Notes: generated by a model not told the origin, from the sequence alone. Shown: positions 1-8,521, counted from the stretch's first letter. The stretch is 24,468 bases of DNA from Tychonema litorale BBK16 (GCF_021648855.1 NZ_JAKJHX010000084.1:1-24468); one strand, 5' to 3'. Numbers and translations are program-made.

Positions 1-54
1 CCTTCTTCCTTCTTCCTTCTTCCTTCTTCCTTCTTCCTTCTTCCTTCTTCCTTC
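1..54. repeat. STRR heptamer array (CCTTCTT)n
   Basis: A perfect 7-nt tandem repeat of CCTTCTT runs from the window edge and decays into CCTTCCCC just before the first gene. The array is truncated by the window start, so its full length is unknown. It belongs to the short tandemly repeated repetitive (STRR) heptamers known from filamentous cyanobacteria. A second array of the same unit lies at 8627-8656. Confidence 0.9.
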
Positions 55-66
55 CCCCTTCCCCAT

Positions 67-960
67 ATGTCCAATCAACTCAATTCAAACCCTCCACACC
101 CAATCATTAGCGCCCCCATCGGACTTCTCGCAGGTTTCACCTATCCTGTGCGGGCTTTCACGCTACTTTCGCAAAATCCCCAGCTCTGGGGTTATGTATT
201 AGTTCCAGTCGTACTAAACTTTATTATTGGTATCAGTCTTTATTTAGGCTTACTATTTCCGAGTTTGTCAGGTATAGACATTCTAGTTGCCGATTTATCC
301 CTCCGCTTTAATACTTTGATCGCTGGTTTGCCAGCTTGGCTCAGTTTTCTTGCCGTGTTAACATTAGCTTTTGGCTGGTTATTACGAATCCTGTTAGTAG
401 CAGGACTTTTGCTAATAATTGGATTTTTGTTGGTGCAGTTTGGCGTAATTTTGGGTTCCCCTTGGTACGGCCAATTGTCGGCACAATTGGAACTCATGCG
501 AAATGGTAAGTTACCAGAAGAAGAGCCGATGAACTTGAATAGTATTTTTCAAGACATCAAAAGAGCAATTGCCTTTGAATTGAGAAAATTACAGATTTTG
601 TTCAGCTTCGGAATACCTCTTTTAGTTCTAAATTTTATCCCTGGTATCGGCTCTATTCTTGGGACTTTGGGAGGCATAGCTTTGGGAGCAACTCTTGTCT
701 GTTTGGACTTTTTAGATGCACCTTTAGAAAGGCGAAGACGGCCTTTTCAAGAAAAATTGGCAATAATTCGGGGCAGTTTGCCAGCTAGTGGCAGTTTTGG
801 TTTGGTTTGTTTCGGTTTGGTGAGCATTCCGTTATTGAATCTGTTGGCGATTCCGTTATGCGTGACTGCGGGGACTTTGTTTTTTTGCGATCGCATTTGG
901 CCGACTTATTTTGCCTCACAGGAACAAACTAGCGATCGAGAAACCAATATTGCCAATTAA
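67..960 (+). CDS. EI24/CysZ-like integral membrane protein
   Basis: This 297-residue protein is strongly hydrophobic. Membrane stretches lie at about residues 41-66, 90-128, 175-215 and 240-275, separated by a charged loop near 145-175. The LDFLDAPLERRRRPFQEK segment (about 213-230) followed by another membrane pair is the pattern of the EI24/CysZ (DUF540) family. CysZ in enterobacteria is a sulfate transporter, but the cyanobacterial members are uncharacterised, so the substrate is unknown. The ATG follows the CT-rich STRR array directly with no clear Shine-Dalgarno, so a start slightly downstream is possible. The gene converges with the small minus-strand ORF at 985-1239. I am fairly sure of the family and unsure of the role. 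Confidence 0.75.
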   Translation: MSNQLNSNPPHPIISAPIGLLAGFTYPVRAFTLLSQNPQLWGYVLVPVVLNFIIGISLYLGLLFPSLSGIDILVADLSLRFNTLIAGLPAWLSFLAVLTLAFGWLLRILLVAGLLLIIGFLLVQFGVILGSPWYGQLSAQLELMRNGKLPEEEPMNLNSIFQDIKRAIAFELRKLQILFSFGIPLLVLNFIPGIGSILGTLGGIALGATLVCLDFLDAPLERRRRPFQEKLAIIRGSLPASGSFGLVCFGLVSIPLLNLLAIPLCVTAGTLFFCDRIWPTYFASQEQTSDRETNIAN

Positions 961-984
961 AAACTATCGAGCTGCTACTACATT

Positions 985-1239
985 CTACCTGATATTTTCT
1001 GCTTTCAGACTCCTTGGGGAACTAACACGGAGAAAGGGGCTTAACAATAGCCAACTAACGAAGAAGAATGAAGCTGTAAATAGCTGGACAATATCGATCA
1101 CGGATAAATATCCATCTGCTAGTATTGCAATACTTCTATCTGTCAGCCCAAATATCCAAGAGATAATCCCAAACAGCCAAATACCTTTTTGGAGCATTGG
1201 CAAAAATGCTGAAATTTCTGAGTTTTGCTGCTTATTCAT
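985..1239 (-). CDS. small two-helix membrane protein, hypothetical
   Basis: This 84-residue ORF has two hydrophobic segments, at about residues 16-32 and 50-70, and a basic tail. That composition fits a small inner-membrane protein better than a random shadow frame. An AAGG lies about 10 nt upstream of the ATG. It converges on the EI24-like gene with 24 nt between the stops. I recognise no family. The overlapping plus-strand frame (911-1273) overlaps the EI24 gene and has no membrane or domain pattern, so I prefer this strand. It could still be a chance ORF. Confidence 0.4.
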   Translation of the reverse strand: MNKQQNSEISAFLPMLQKGIWLFGIISWIFGLTDRSIAILADGYLSVIDIVQLFTASFFFVSWLLLSPFLRVSSPRSLKAENIR

Positions 1240-1562
1240 CCATTTAGCCCTTATTTGTGAAGAATCCGGTTAAACCTAGCACCCTAGGGGTTTCAGGATT
1301 ATTGACCTGTTCTCCCATTCCCTCTGTTATCTATATGTTAAGAAATATTTAGTTATATTGCAACCCTTCAAAAGAGATATTTTCGCATCTATCTTTAGAG
1401 GTGGTCGAAGCGGTCACAAACTGTTAAAATTACTACACTTTGGTTAGAGAGCGCGCCCTCACAGCAGAAGTCGGCTCTTGGCATTAACGTAGGTACTTGA
1501 TATTTCAGCAAATGTAGTCGCCCAAATCTCAAGATTCATAAACAATCAATGGTCGAAAACTC
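1240..1562. other. intergenic stretch, no gene seen
   Basis: About 320 nt lie between the small membrane ORF and the radical SAM gene. I see no convincing ORF, tRNA or strong hairpin. An imperfect inverted repeat, AAACCTAG then CTAGGGGTTT, lies near 1273-1295. The 5' region of the radical SAM gene must lie here, but no clear -35/-10 pair stands out. Confidence 0.5.
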
Positions 1563-3146
1563 ATGTACTTAGAATATGAAGATATCAGAAGAGTCAGTGT
1601 AGAAATCACCTCTCGGTGCAATGCAGCTTGTCCGCAATGTCCCCGCACCGACAACCCGATTTTGCCGATGGCGGAATTAAAGATGGAGGATATTGAAAGA
1701 ATTTTCCCCAAAGAGTTTTGCTCTCAATTAGATTTAATCTATATGTGTGGCAACTATGGCGATGCCATGACTAGCAATACCACGATTCCCGCGATCGAAT
1801 ATTGGCACCGCATGGGAGTTCCTCAAGTCGGTTTATACACTAATGGTAGCGGGCGTAATCCTGACTGGTGGCAAGCCTTAGCAAAGGCGATGACAGGAGA
1901 AAATGACAGCGTAACTTTTAGTATCGATGGCTTGGCTGATACTAACAGTATTTACCGCAAAAATACCAACTGGGATCGGATAATGCAGTCGGTTAATGCC
2001 TTCATTCAAGCTGGCGGAAAAGCTGTCTGGCACTACTTAATTTTTGAACACAACCAACATCAAGTAGAATTGGCTCGTGCCTTAGCTGAAGAATTAGGAT
2101 TTGCTGAGTTTGTACCAAAAGCTACCTCTCGTTTTGTCGCGCAAGAGTTGTTCACAAAACAGTCTGAAAGTCAACAGGATCAGCAGGCAGAAAACTCTCA
2201 GATAGATGCTAAGAGCGATCGCCCAAACCAACCAGCAATAACCAACCTCCCAGCCCCTCAAAATCAAGCACAGAAGGCTGTTGAGTTGCACCAACAAGCT
2301 GAGGATTGTTTGAGACAAGGACTGTTGTCAGAGGCGATCGCAGCTAGCCAACAATCCCTAAAAATTCAACCAAATTTTGCACCAGCCTATAAAACTTTAG
2401 GCAACGCTGTTCAAGGCTTGGGGCGGATGCAAGCAGCAGCAGACTGTTACGCCAAGGCACTGCAAATTCAGCCTAATTTTCCCGAAGTTTATGCTAATGT
2501 CGGCAGTCTTTATGCTCAACAGCAACAGTGGCAGCCAGCTAGTGCTTATTACCAAAAGGCGATCGAGCTTAAACCCAATTTTGCCGGTGCCTATCGTAAT
2601 TTAGCCAAAGTATTAACGCAGTTGGGACAACCAGAAAAAGCAAATTATGCTTGGTATCAAGCTATAGCTATCGAAACCTCTGAAGCGCCAGAACCAAATC
2701 TTTCTGTCCCATCAAATCCAGCCAGCGAAGAACTTCAACCCCCATCCCTGGAACAATATCAAAATCCACAGGGAGACCAATTTATGAAAGTCGTAGAAAG
2801 CTACGGTGGCTTAAACAATTACTACCGCAATGTAGAAATTAGCTGTCAAACTCAAGCCAGCAAAGATATCTTCATCAGTTTTGAAGCAGAACTCTGGCCA
2901 TGCTGTTGGGTAAGTCATACTAAATACGCTGTTTATAATGACACTTATAGACCGCAGATGTTACGTTTACTTGAAAAGTACGGAGAGGGCTTTAATTCTC
3001 TCAAAACTCAATCAGTGAAAGATGCCTTGGAAAGTGATTGGTTTCGCCAAGACCTCACCGCCAGTTTTTCTTGTTCTAAAAGGTTGGATGTCTGCGCTCA
3101 TGAATGTGGTAAAACTTTCAATTCCACTGGTTCACAATATATCTAA
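1563..3146 (+). CDS. radical SAM protein with internal TPR block and SPASM-like C-terminus
   Basis: This 527-residue protein opens with a radical SAM core: CX3CX2C cysteines at 19, 23 and 26 for the 4Fe-4S cluster, then a GNYGD segment at about 63-67. The core runs to about residue 195. A polar Q/N/P-rich linker follows, then about three to four tetratricopeptide repeats (about 238-370, with recurring QPNF at the repeat ends) and a second linker. The last part has further cysteines at 428, 447, 448, 504, 511 and 515, which resemble a SPASM/twitch auxiliary cluster site. The TPRs therefore sit between the catalytic core and its usual C-terminal cysteine domain. The substrate is unknown; a TPR block suggests a peptide or protein partner (inference). 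No good ribosome binding site is visible at this ATG. It lies upstream of prfB, which has its own promoter. Confidence 0.8.
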   Translation: MYLEYEDIRRVSVEITSRCNAACPQCPRTDNPILPMAELKMEDIERIFPKEFCSQLDLIYMCGNYGDAMTSNTTIPAIEYWHRMGVPQVGLYTNGSGRNPDWWQALAKAMTGENDSVTFSIDGLADTNSIYRKNTNWDRIMQSVNAFIQAGGKAVWHYLIFEHNQHQVELARALAEELGFAEFVPKATSRFVAQELFTKQSESQQDQQAENSQIDAKSDRPNQPAITNLPAPQNQAQKAVELHQQAEDCLRQGLLSEAIAASQQSLKIQPNFAPAYKTLGNAVQGLGRMQAAADCYAKALQIQPNFPEVYANVGSLYAQQQQWQPASAYYQKAIELKPNFAGAYRNLAKVLTQLGQPEKANYAWYQAIAIETSEAPEPNLSVPSNPASEELQPPSLEQYQNPQGDQFMKVVESYGGLNNYYRNVEISCQTQASKDIFISFEAELWPCCWVSHTKYAVYNDTYRPQMLRLLEKYGEGFNSLKTQSVKDALESDWFRQDLTASFSCSKRLDVCAHECGKTFNSTGSQYI

Positions 3147-3167
3147 TTACGAAGAAACAATAACATT

Positions 3168-3197
3168 TTGTTGAAATATCCTAATTTCAGCTATAAT
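3168..3197 (+). promoter_or_regulatory. putative sigma70-type promoter of prfB
   Basis: A perfect TATAAT lies at 3192-3197. Upstream is TTGTTG at 3168-3173 (18-nt spacer) or TTGAAA at 3171-3176 (15-nt spacer). It sits about 33 nt before the prfB GTG and just after the radical SAM gene stop, so prfB can be transcribed independently. Confidence 0.55.
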
Positions 3198-3230
3198 AGA
3201 TAAAATACTCCAGAACCACAAGGACTAACA

Positions 3231-4344
3231 GTGGAAATTCTAGACATCAAACACGGTATTCAGACATTGTGCGATCGCCTGGGTAAAACTCAGGACTATC
3301 TTTGACATCCCCGCACTATCCGCCAAAATTCAAGACTTAGAGCAAATAGCCGCTCAACCAGCTTTTTGGGATGACCAAAACCAAGCTCAAGAAACCCTCC
3401 AAGAACTAAACGACTTCAAATCTCATTTAGACCAATATCACGGCTGGCAAACGAGCTTAGAAGATGCTAGAGCCATCTTTGAATTGCTAGAGTTAGACGC
3501 AGACGAATCGCTATTTCAAGAAGCTTCATCCAGTCTTTCTCAGTTAACCCGCGACCTCGATTCCTGGGAACTGCAACAATTACTCTCCGGGCCTTACGAT
3601 CAAAGTGGAGCCGTTTTGACAATTAATGCCGGTGCTGGTGGTACCGATGCTCAAGATTGGACGGAAATGTTGATGCGGATGTATACGCGCTGGGGCGAAA
3701 GTCAAGGTTATAAGGTACATTTAAACGAAATTTCCGAGGGAGAGGAAGCGGGTGTAAAATCTGTTACTTTGGAAATTGCCGGCCGTTATGCTTACGGTTA
3801 TTTGCGATCGGAAAAAGGCACTCACCGCTTAGTTAGAATTTCTCCTTTTAACGCTAATGACAAGCGTCAAACCAGTTTTGCGGGTGTCGAAGTGATGCCA
3901 ATTCTCGATCGCAATGTAAAATTGGACATCCCCGAAAAGGATCTAGAAATCACCACTTCTCGCGCTGGCGGCAAGGGTGGGCAAAATGTCAACAAAGTAG
4001 AAACCGCAGTCCGTATCGTTCACATTCCGACTGGTTTAGCCGTGCGGTGTACAGAGGAACGGAGTCAATTGCAAAACAAAGAAAAAGCTTTGACATTGCT
4101 CAAATCTAGGCTACTGGTGATTGCAAAGGAACAGCGGGCTTCGGAAATTGCCGAGATTCGGGGCGACATGGTGGAGGCTGCTTGGGGCCAACAAATTCGT
4201 AATTACGTCTTCCATCCCTATCAAATGGTAAAGGATGTGCGGACTGGAGTGGAAACAACTGCGATCTTAGATGTGATGAATGGCGAATTAGACCCATTTA
4301 TTCAAGCTTACCTCCGCCAGGAAAATCAGTTGGTCGAGAATTAA
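3231..4344 (+). CDS. prfB: peptide chain release factor 2 (RF2), programmed +1 frameshift
   Basis: RF2 releases the finished peptide at UGA and UAA codons. Translation starts at GTG 3231, seven bases after AAGGA (3220-3224). Codon 24 is CTT and codon 25 is an in-frame TGA followed by C (CTTTGAC at 3300-3306), preceded by TAT and an internal AGGA (3292-3295). This is the classic RF2 recoding site. Skipping T3303 joins the frame that runs from GAC 3304 to the TAA at 4342-4344 and gives about 370 residues. In that product the UGA-specificity SPF motif falls near 204-206 and the catalytic GGQ near 249-251, close to their positions in other RF2 proteins. Known regulation of the family is autogenous: scarce RF2 allows the frameshift and raises RF2 synthesis. 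A caller that ignores the shift would start at an internal TTG near 3484. Confidence 0.96.
3292..3306 (+). promoter_or_regulatory. prfB +1 programmed frameshift site
   Basis: The elements are an internal Shine-Dalgarno-like AGGA, then TAT, then the slippery CTT, the TGA stop and a following C. The layout matches the well-studied RF2 recoding signal, with a shorter SD stretch than in E. coli. Confidence 0.93.
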
Positions 4345-4477
4345 GCCCAAATAAATTAACTGAAGAGAAAGATTTGCGATCGCAGCGGATTTAGTGTATT
4401 ATTGCAGTTTTGGGCGATCGCGCTGCCAGAAACCTTGATATCATGAAATTTGATCTAACAAACACTAAGGAGAAAGA

Positions 4478-4672
4478 ATGACCCAAGTTGTAATCGGCGA
4501 AAATGAAGGAATTGAGTCAGCCCTGCGACGGTTCAAGCGACAAGTTTCCAAAGCAGGGATTTTCCCCGACATGAGAAAGCACCGCCACTTTGAAACCCCG
4601 TTGGAAAAGCAAAAGCGCAAAGCAATTGCCAGAAGAACTAAAAGACGCTTCCACCGCAACAACAAGCCCTAG
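4478..4672 (+). CDS. rpsU: 30S ribosomal protein S21
   Basis: This 64-residue, very basic protein belongs to the small ribosomal subunit and helps position initiation on mRNA. The N-terminal [20 protein letters not shown] and the internal [13 protein letters not shown] followed by a lysine/arginine-rich tail are the S21 signature. AAGGAGAAAGA immediately before the ATG is a strong ribosome binding site. A clear intrinsic terminator follows at 4756-4786, so the gene is probably a short transcription unit of its own. HIP1 octamers flank its 5' region. Confidence 0.96.
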   Translation: MTQVVIGENEGIESALRRFKRQVSKAGIFPDMRKHRHFETPLEKQKRKAIARRTKRRFHRNNKP

Positions 4673-4755
4673 AATTAGTGGTCTATTGATTCGGCACATA
4701 CAATTTTTTGCGATTCTGATACTGATCGAATACTGGTATCTTGAAATTTGCAATG

Positions 4756-4786
4756 CCCCCCTATTGTAGGGGGGTTTGTTGTTTTT
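4756..4786 (+). terminator. rho-independent terminator after rpsU
   Basis: An 8-bp perfect stem (CCCCCCTA / TAGGGGGG) with a 3-nt loop is followed by TTTGTTGTTTTT. It lies about 84 nt after the rpsU stop. Confidence 0.88.
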
Positions 4787-4829
4787 AGTAGTCTATTACC
4801 ATATTTTGTTGTATTTGTCAAGCTTTAAA

Positions 4830-4880
4830 AAACATCTGCGTTCATCGGCGTACATCTGTTCTTATCTGCGGTTAAAAATT
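4830..4880. repeat. dispersed ATCTGCG-type intergenic repeat
   Basis: The segment holds ATCTGCGTTCAT, then a variable part, then ATCTGCGGTTAAAAATT. A related copy lies in the opposite orientation between thrB and the TPR gene (22330-22367). The rest of the 4787-4933 gap shows no gene. Confidence 0.5.
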
Positions 4881-4933
4881 TAAGGTTCAGATATAGGTGC
4901 GATCGATTATTGTATGTAAGGGCGATCGGGCTA

Positions 4934-5386
4934 TCAGTTATTATTGCTCAGTTTTTTGTATTCCTCGGATTGTCTGATATCATCTAGAGGCGATTTTTGC
5001 TTTGCTGGTTCATCAGGACAAAACTTTATACATACCTGCGTTTCCCCCGACTGGAAATTTTCATTAACTTTTATTTGAATCCTTCCTTTTTGCCAACCCT
5101 TAGAACCTATTTTTAGAACTTGACAATCTATTCCTTCTTGAGGGGAGTTCCAGTCTATCTCCCCTGCATTAATTATTATTTCTTCGTTAATCCGTAGCTC
5201 TTTCATCCAATTAATTATTGATTTCTGGCGAGATTCCCTTAGTGCAATAATATCAAGTATTTCAATAAACTTGCTAGTGACTACCTCTTCAAAACTGCGT
5301 ACCAGAAAAGTAGCTTTATCGAATAACAAAACATCATCGCCGTCTAGGATCTCATAGTTATTATTGGATTCAATTTTATCGTTCAT
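4934..5386 (-). CDS. KGK domain-containing protein
   Basis: This 150-residue protein has the C-terminal pattern of the cyanobacterial KGK family: KGWQKGRIQIKV (about residues 95-106), then CIKFCPDEP (about 118-126) and a final SPLDDIR. The N-terminal half is acidic and helical (LLFDKATFLVRSFEEVV), also usual for these proteins. The molecular function of KGK proteins is not known to me. It reads in the same direction as the accessory genes at 5486-6829, but a 99-nt gap separates it, so operon membership is uncertain. I am confident of the family only. Confidence 0.75.
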   Translation of the reverse strand: MNDKIESNNNYEILDGDDVLLFDKATFLVRSFEEVVTSKFIEILDIIALRESRQKSIINWMKELRINEEIIINAGEIDWNSPQEGIDCQVLKIGSKGWQKGRIQIKVNENFQSGETQVCIKFCPDEPAKQKSPLDDIRQSEEYKKLSNNN

Positions 5387-5485
5387 TTTATTTCACAAAA
5401 TTTTGCTGATTCCTATTTGATACCATTTCAAGCTATTTGAGTCAAGCTGGTTAACAAAATAAATTGCCTCTGGCACTTTTTCAAC

Positions 5486-5938
5486 TCAAACACTGACAGT
5501 TTCCCGCAACTTCTCAACGGCCACATCCAGCGGAGGCAAAGCAAAATCCTCAGCATCCATCAATTCCTTAACCTTATCAAAAATCTCAACCTCCGCCTCT
5601 TCTTGGTCGGTTAGCTTATCATAAAAATAAGGACCGGTAAACCACTGCTCAAACGCTATCATTAACAAACCATTAGGCGAAAGTTCAAACTGCCAATACT
5701 TAGAAACCCTGCTGTCAACCACTTCAAACATCGGCGCAGGATTCTCCATCGGATAATAGCTAAAAATATCATCGCAGATATAGTACCAAATAGTTCCTTT
5801 CCATTCTCGGATAGCATAAACAACATACTCCTTGCCTATTGTTAGTGCCAACTTAATTTTTTCAGTATAACCCCGTGGCGGATCTATATATTCTTCAGGG
5901 AGAGATTCACCAGTCTTAGCAATACAACGAATTTTCAT
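5486..5938 (-). CDS. hypothetical protein, candidate immunity protein
   Basis: This 150-residue, acidic, soluble protein has no signal peptide or membrane segment. I recognise no named family. Its start follows AGGGA by eight bases, and that ribosome binding site overlaps the TAG stop of the upstream 102-residue gene, leaving an 11-nt gap. The two are therefore probably translationally coupled. The upstream gene resembles a polymorphic-toxin tail. Size, acidity and position directly downstream make this a natural candidate for the cognate immunity protein. That is inference from context; it could also be an unrelated small protein. Confidence 0.6.
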   Translation of the reverse strand: MKIRCIAKTGESLPEEYIDPPRGYTEKIKLALTIGKEYVVYAIREWKGTIWYYICDDIFSYYPMENPAPMFEVVDSRVSKYWQFELSPNGLLMIAFEQWFTGPYFYDKLTDQEEAEVEIFDKVKELMDAEDFALPPLDVAVEKLRETVSV

Positions 5939-5949
5939 AACTTGATTCC

Positions 5950-6258
5950 CTACAGATTTTTAGGAGCAATTTTAGGATATTGTCGCTTGAACTTGAACTC
6001 CACCTCTTGAAAAGTCTGACTGTTCCGAAACCAATGGACTTGTACGGAAACTCCATTAATTGCAAAAGCCTCAATACTTGTCATTTTATCCCAATCTTCA
6101 AAATTCCCGCCATAAACAGCAATAAGTCTCGGTACATCCCCCAATGGACTATCTGTACCACGACGAATTACTTTGGAATTACCAGCCTTAGCATCTTGCA
6201 GGAGCAGTTGCTCCTGTAAATTTCTCGGACTCTCATCTGGAAGAGCACCTTGATTCAT
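5950..6258 (-). CDS. orphan toxin-like C-terminal domain (polymorphic toxin remnant)
   Basis: This 102-residue protein has the layout I associate with the C-terminal tails of large polymorphic (RHS/contact-type) toxins. A linker leads to EQLLLQDAKAG (about 16-26), then DVPRLIAVYGG, a DWDKM segment, and a closing VQVHWFRN...EVEFKFKRQ. Here it stands alone: an in-frame TGA lies only four codons before the ATG, and no Shine-Dalgarno precedes it. No secretion or repeat region is attached upstream. It is either a free-standing toxin or the tip left after loss of a larger gene. The next gene downstream is the candidate immunity gene. Family assignment is from memory of the motif pattern and is tentative. 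Confidence 0.5.
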   Translation of the reverse strand: MNQGALPDESPRNLQEQLLLQDAKAGNSKVIRRGTDSPLGDVPRLIAVYGGNFEDWDKMTSIEAFAINGVSVQVHWFRNSQTFQEVEFKFKRQYPKIAPKNL

Positions 6259-6337
6259 AGTGTAACAGTTTCAGATGTTGCTCAAATAATGATTATGCCC
6301 TATGATTGTGCCATCCACTCTTTCAAACTAGAAAATA

Positions 6338-6829
6338 TCAGACAATTTCAAATTCCAGATTATGACTTATTACAAAATCATGGCTGAAGTGGTCAACTAT
6401 ATTAGTATCGCTCAATTCCAAATTATAAAAATCAATAAAATCCGCATCGAAATATGGCCCAGAGTGCCAAGTTCCCATATCTAACTTAATAAAACAATTG
6501 CCCGGAATCCGAAAAGCAGCGATACTCTCTAAACTCGGTTCATCACTATTACAAGAAGGTGCAACAGCCATCAACCAATCCTTCCCATCCAGAGAACCCA
6601 AACACTGCGTACATTTAACGTGTCGAGTAATTTTGCCAAACTTGCGACCTTTACCTTGCAACCGCATAATGTAAAATCTAGGAATGCCATTTTGTAAATT
6701 TAACAGAGCATCCTGAGCATCAAAAGATTTACCATCAACACTCGCAGAAATAACTTGACCATAACTCCGAAAAATCTCCGATGTTATCCATTGTGCCGAC
6801 AATTGCTTAATTGAAATAGATTCACTCAT
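6338..6829 (-). CDS. ureidoglycolate lyase-like (AllA family) protein
   Basis: AllA-type enzymes cleave ureidoglycolate to glyoxylate and urea in purine/allantoin breakdown and have a cupin-like fold. Family features are RSYGQVI near the N-terminus, LNLQNGIPRFYIMRL, ITRHVKCTQCLGSL, LMAVAPS and the LDMGTWHSGPYF strand. I place the start at the ATG at 6829 (163 residues), which has AAGGA 11 bases upstream. The in-frame ATG at 6841 would have that AAGG touching it. No other allantoin or urea catabolism gene is in the window, so the physiological substrate is uncertain. The neighbours are small accessory genes. Confidence 0.75.
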   Translation of the reverse strand: MSESISIKQLSAQWITSEIFRSYGQVISASVDGKSFDAQDALLNLQNGIPRFYIMRLQGKGRKFGKITRHVKCTQCLGSLDGKDWLMAVAPSCNSDEPSLESIAAFRIPGNCFIKLDMGTWHSGPYFDADFIDFYNLELSDTNIVDHFSHDFVISHNLEFEIV

Positions 6830-6889
6830 AAATCCCAACATCCTTAACTTTCTCCATACATAAATTATCCATCATCCCCTTCCTCTTCT

Positions 6890-6945
6890 TTTCTTCCTTC
6901 TTCTCTTTCTTAGCGCCCTTCGCGTCTTCGCGGTTCGTTAAAAAA
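6890..6945. repeat. inverted repeat arm, left flank of cobB
   Basis: A pyrimidine-rich tract leads into GCGCCCTTCGCGTCTTCGCG and GTTCGTTAAA (about 6914-6942). The same sequence appears in inverse orientation at 8522-8552, on the other side of cobB. Confidence 0.75.
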
Positions 6946-6947
6946 AT

Positions 6948-8492
6948 CTAATTGGTAAATCGATCGCCCAAAACAACATTACAATCAAACTCAGCACACC
7001 GCTGCAAAAACCGAGCCGGAATATCAGGGCGAGCCCCCCAATGCAAATGCAGATAAGAAGCATGAACTTGATAAACTCCCCATCCTTCCACAACCTGCTC
7101 AACCTCACCACGTTTCCCATATCTCCAACTGTGATAAACTGGGTTCGTCGGTTCTACACTCAAGTGCGATCGATGAAACTCATGACCACAAACCTCATCC
7201 CCCGAACCTAACACCGAACTATCTCTTACAGCCACAGTTTCCCGGTATCCCAAAGTCAAGCGCTTTCCCATCACAGCAGAAGACTGTAACACCCCCACCC
7301 CTTGCCAAGAATTGCCATCAAAATCTACAATAGAATCGCATAAATACATCAAACCACCACACTCGGCATAAGTCGGCATTCCCACAACGATCGCACTTTT
7401 TACCGAATCCCGAATCACCACATTACCACTCAACTCCTTCGCAAAAACTTCCGGGAAACCGCCGCCAAAATACAACCCTTGAATATTGTCAGGAAACACA
7501 GCATCATCAAGCGGACTCCAAAATACCAACTCCGCACCCAACTCTGCCAATAAATCAAGATTATCCTGATAGTAAAAATTAAAAGCCCGATCGCGCGCAA
7601 CTGCAATCCGCACCCCAAATTTCCCCTCTAAACTGTTGACAACATCATTTTTTTTAGTTATGATTTCCGAAGGGAGACTGTATCTACCCAAAAGTTGCTC
7701 AGACCCCTCACCCCCTCCATGAGAAGTTGCAGCCAGCATTGGCAAAAGTTTTTCCCAGTCAAAAGCCACAGCAGCCAAATCAGCTAATTTGTCGATCGCA
7801 GCATGAAGATTCGGCAACTCCTCAGCCGGAATCAGGCCTAAATGGCGATCGGGAATAGTCACAGCCTCATCCCGTCGTAGGACCCCCAAAATCGGTAAAT
7901 CCAGTGGTTCCAGAGCATCTGTAAGTAACTCCAAATGTCGATCGCTAGCCACCCGATTCAACACCAAACCAGCAAAATTGAGATTTTTGTCAAAAGAACG
8001 AAAACCGTGGGCGATCGCAGCCACAGAACCAGAAAGCCTGCTGCAATCTATCACCAACAATATCGGCAAATTCAGCAAAGCAGCAACATGAGCCGTAGAA
8101 GCAAAGGAAAAATCATAATTAAACCCTTCCTTCCCCTCTGCCTTCCTTCTATCCTTGACATCCGTGACATCCCGTACATTGCTCGCTGCCGAACCCTTCC
8201 TCCTTCGACTTACACCATCAAATAGCCCCATCACCCCTTCCACCAAGGCATAATTAACATCTTGAATATGACGATAAAAGCACTTCTGCACATAAGATTC
8301 AGAGGTTAATATTGCATCTAAATTCCGACATGGGCGGCCAGTCACGAAAGCATGAAACATCGGGTCGATGTAATCTGGCCCTACCTTAAAAGATTGAACA
8401 TTCAAGCCGCGACGGATTAAAAAAGCTAAAAGGGCGATCGTTACAGTCGTCTTTCCCGCACCGCTGCGTTCGCCCGCAATTACTAAAGCCAT
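6948..8492 (-). CDS. cobB/cbiA: cobyrinate a,c-diamide synthase
   Basis: This enzyme amidates the a and c side chains of cobyrinate or hydrogenobyrinate, using ATP and glutamine, in cobamide synthesis. The N-terminal P-loop is GERSGAGKTT (7-16). FKVGPDYIDP, EGVMGLFDGVS, FASTAHVA and LVLNRV follow. The C-terminal amidotransferase domain has the YAECGGLMYL segment with its nucleophile Cys378. At 514 residues the protein is longer than the usual 450-480 or so. Most of the excess is a basic stretch at about residues 96-129, inserted between GLFDGVS and FASTAHVA, which are normally close together. Inverted repeats flank the gene on both sides. It is downstream of opcA in the same direction, but a probable terminator and repeats separate them. 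Confidence 0.92.
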   Translation of the reverse strand: MALVIAGERSGAGKTTVTIALLAFLIRRGLNVQSFKVGPDYIDPMFHAFVTGRPCRNLDAILTSESYVQKCFYRHIQDVNYALVEGVMGLFDGVSRRRKGSAASNVRDVTDVKDRRKAEGKEGFNYDFSFASTAHVAALLNLPILLVIDCSRLSGSVAAIAHGFRSFDKNLNFAGLVLNRVASDRHLELLTDALEPLDLPILGVLRRDEAVTIPDRHLGLIPAEELPNLHAAIDKLADLAAVAFDWEKLLPMLAATSHGGGEGSEQLLGRYSLPSEIITKKNDVVNSLEGKFGVRIAVARDRAFNFYYQDNLDLLAELGAELVFWSPLDDAVFPDNIQGLYFGGGFPEVFAKELSGNVVIRDSVKSAIVVGMPTYAECGGLMYLCDSIVDFDGNSWQGVGVLQSSAVMGKRLTLGYRETVAVRDSSVLGSGDEVCGHEFHRSHLSVEPTNPVYHSWRYGKRGEVEQVVEGWGVYQVHASYLHLHWGARPDIPARFLQRCAEFDCNVVLGDRFTN

Positions 8493-8521
8493 AGTTCTAG
8501 ATTATTCACAAAGAATACATA

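Noticed and set aside
911..1273. Plus-strand ORF of 120 codons after the EI24-like gene
   Set aside because: It overlaps the EI24 gene in another frame and shows no domain; the minus-strand membrane ORF is more protein-like.
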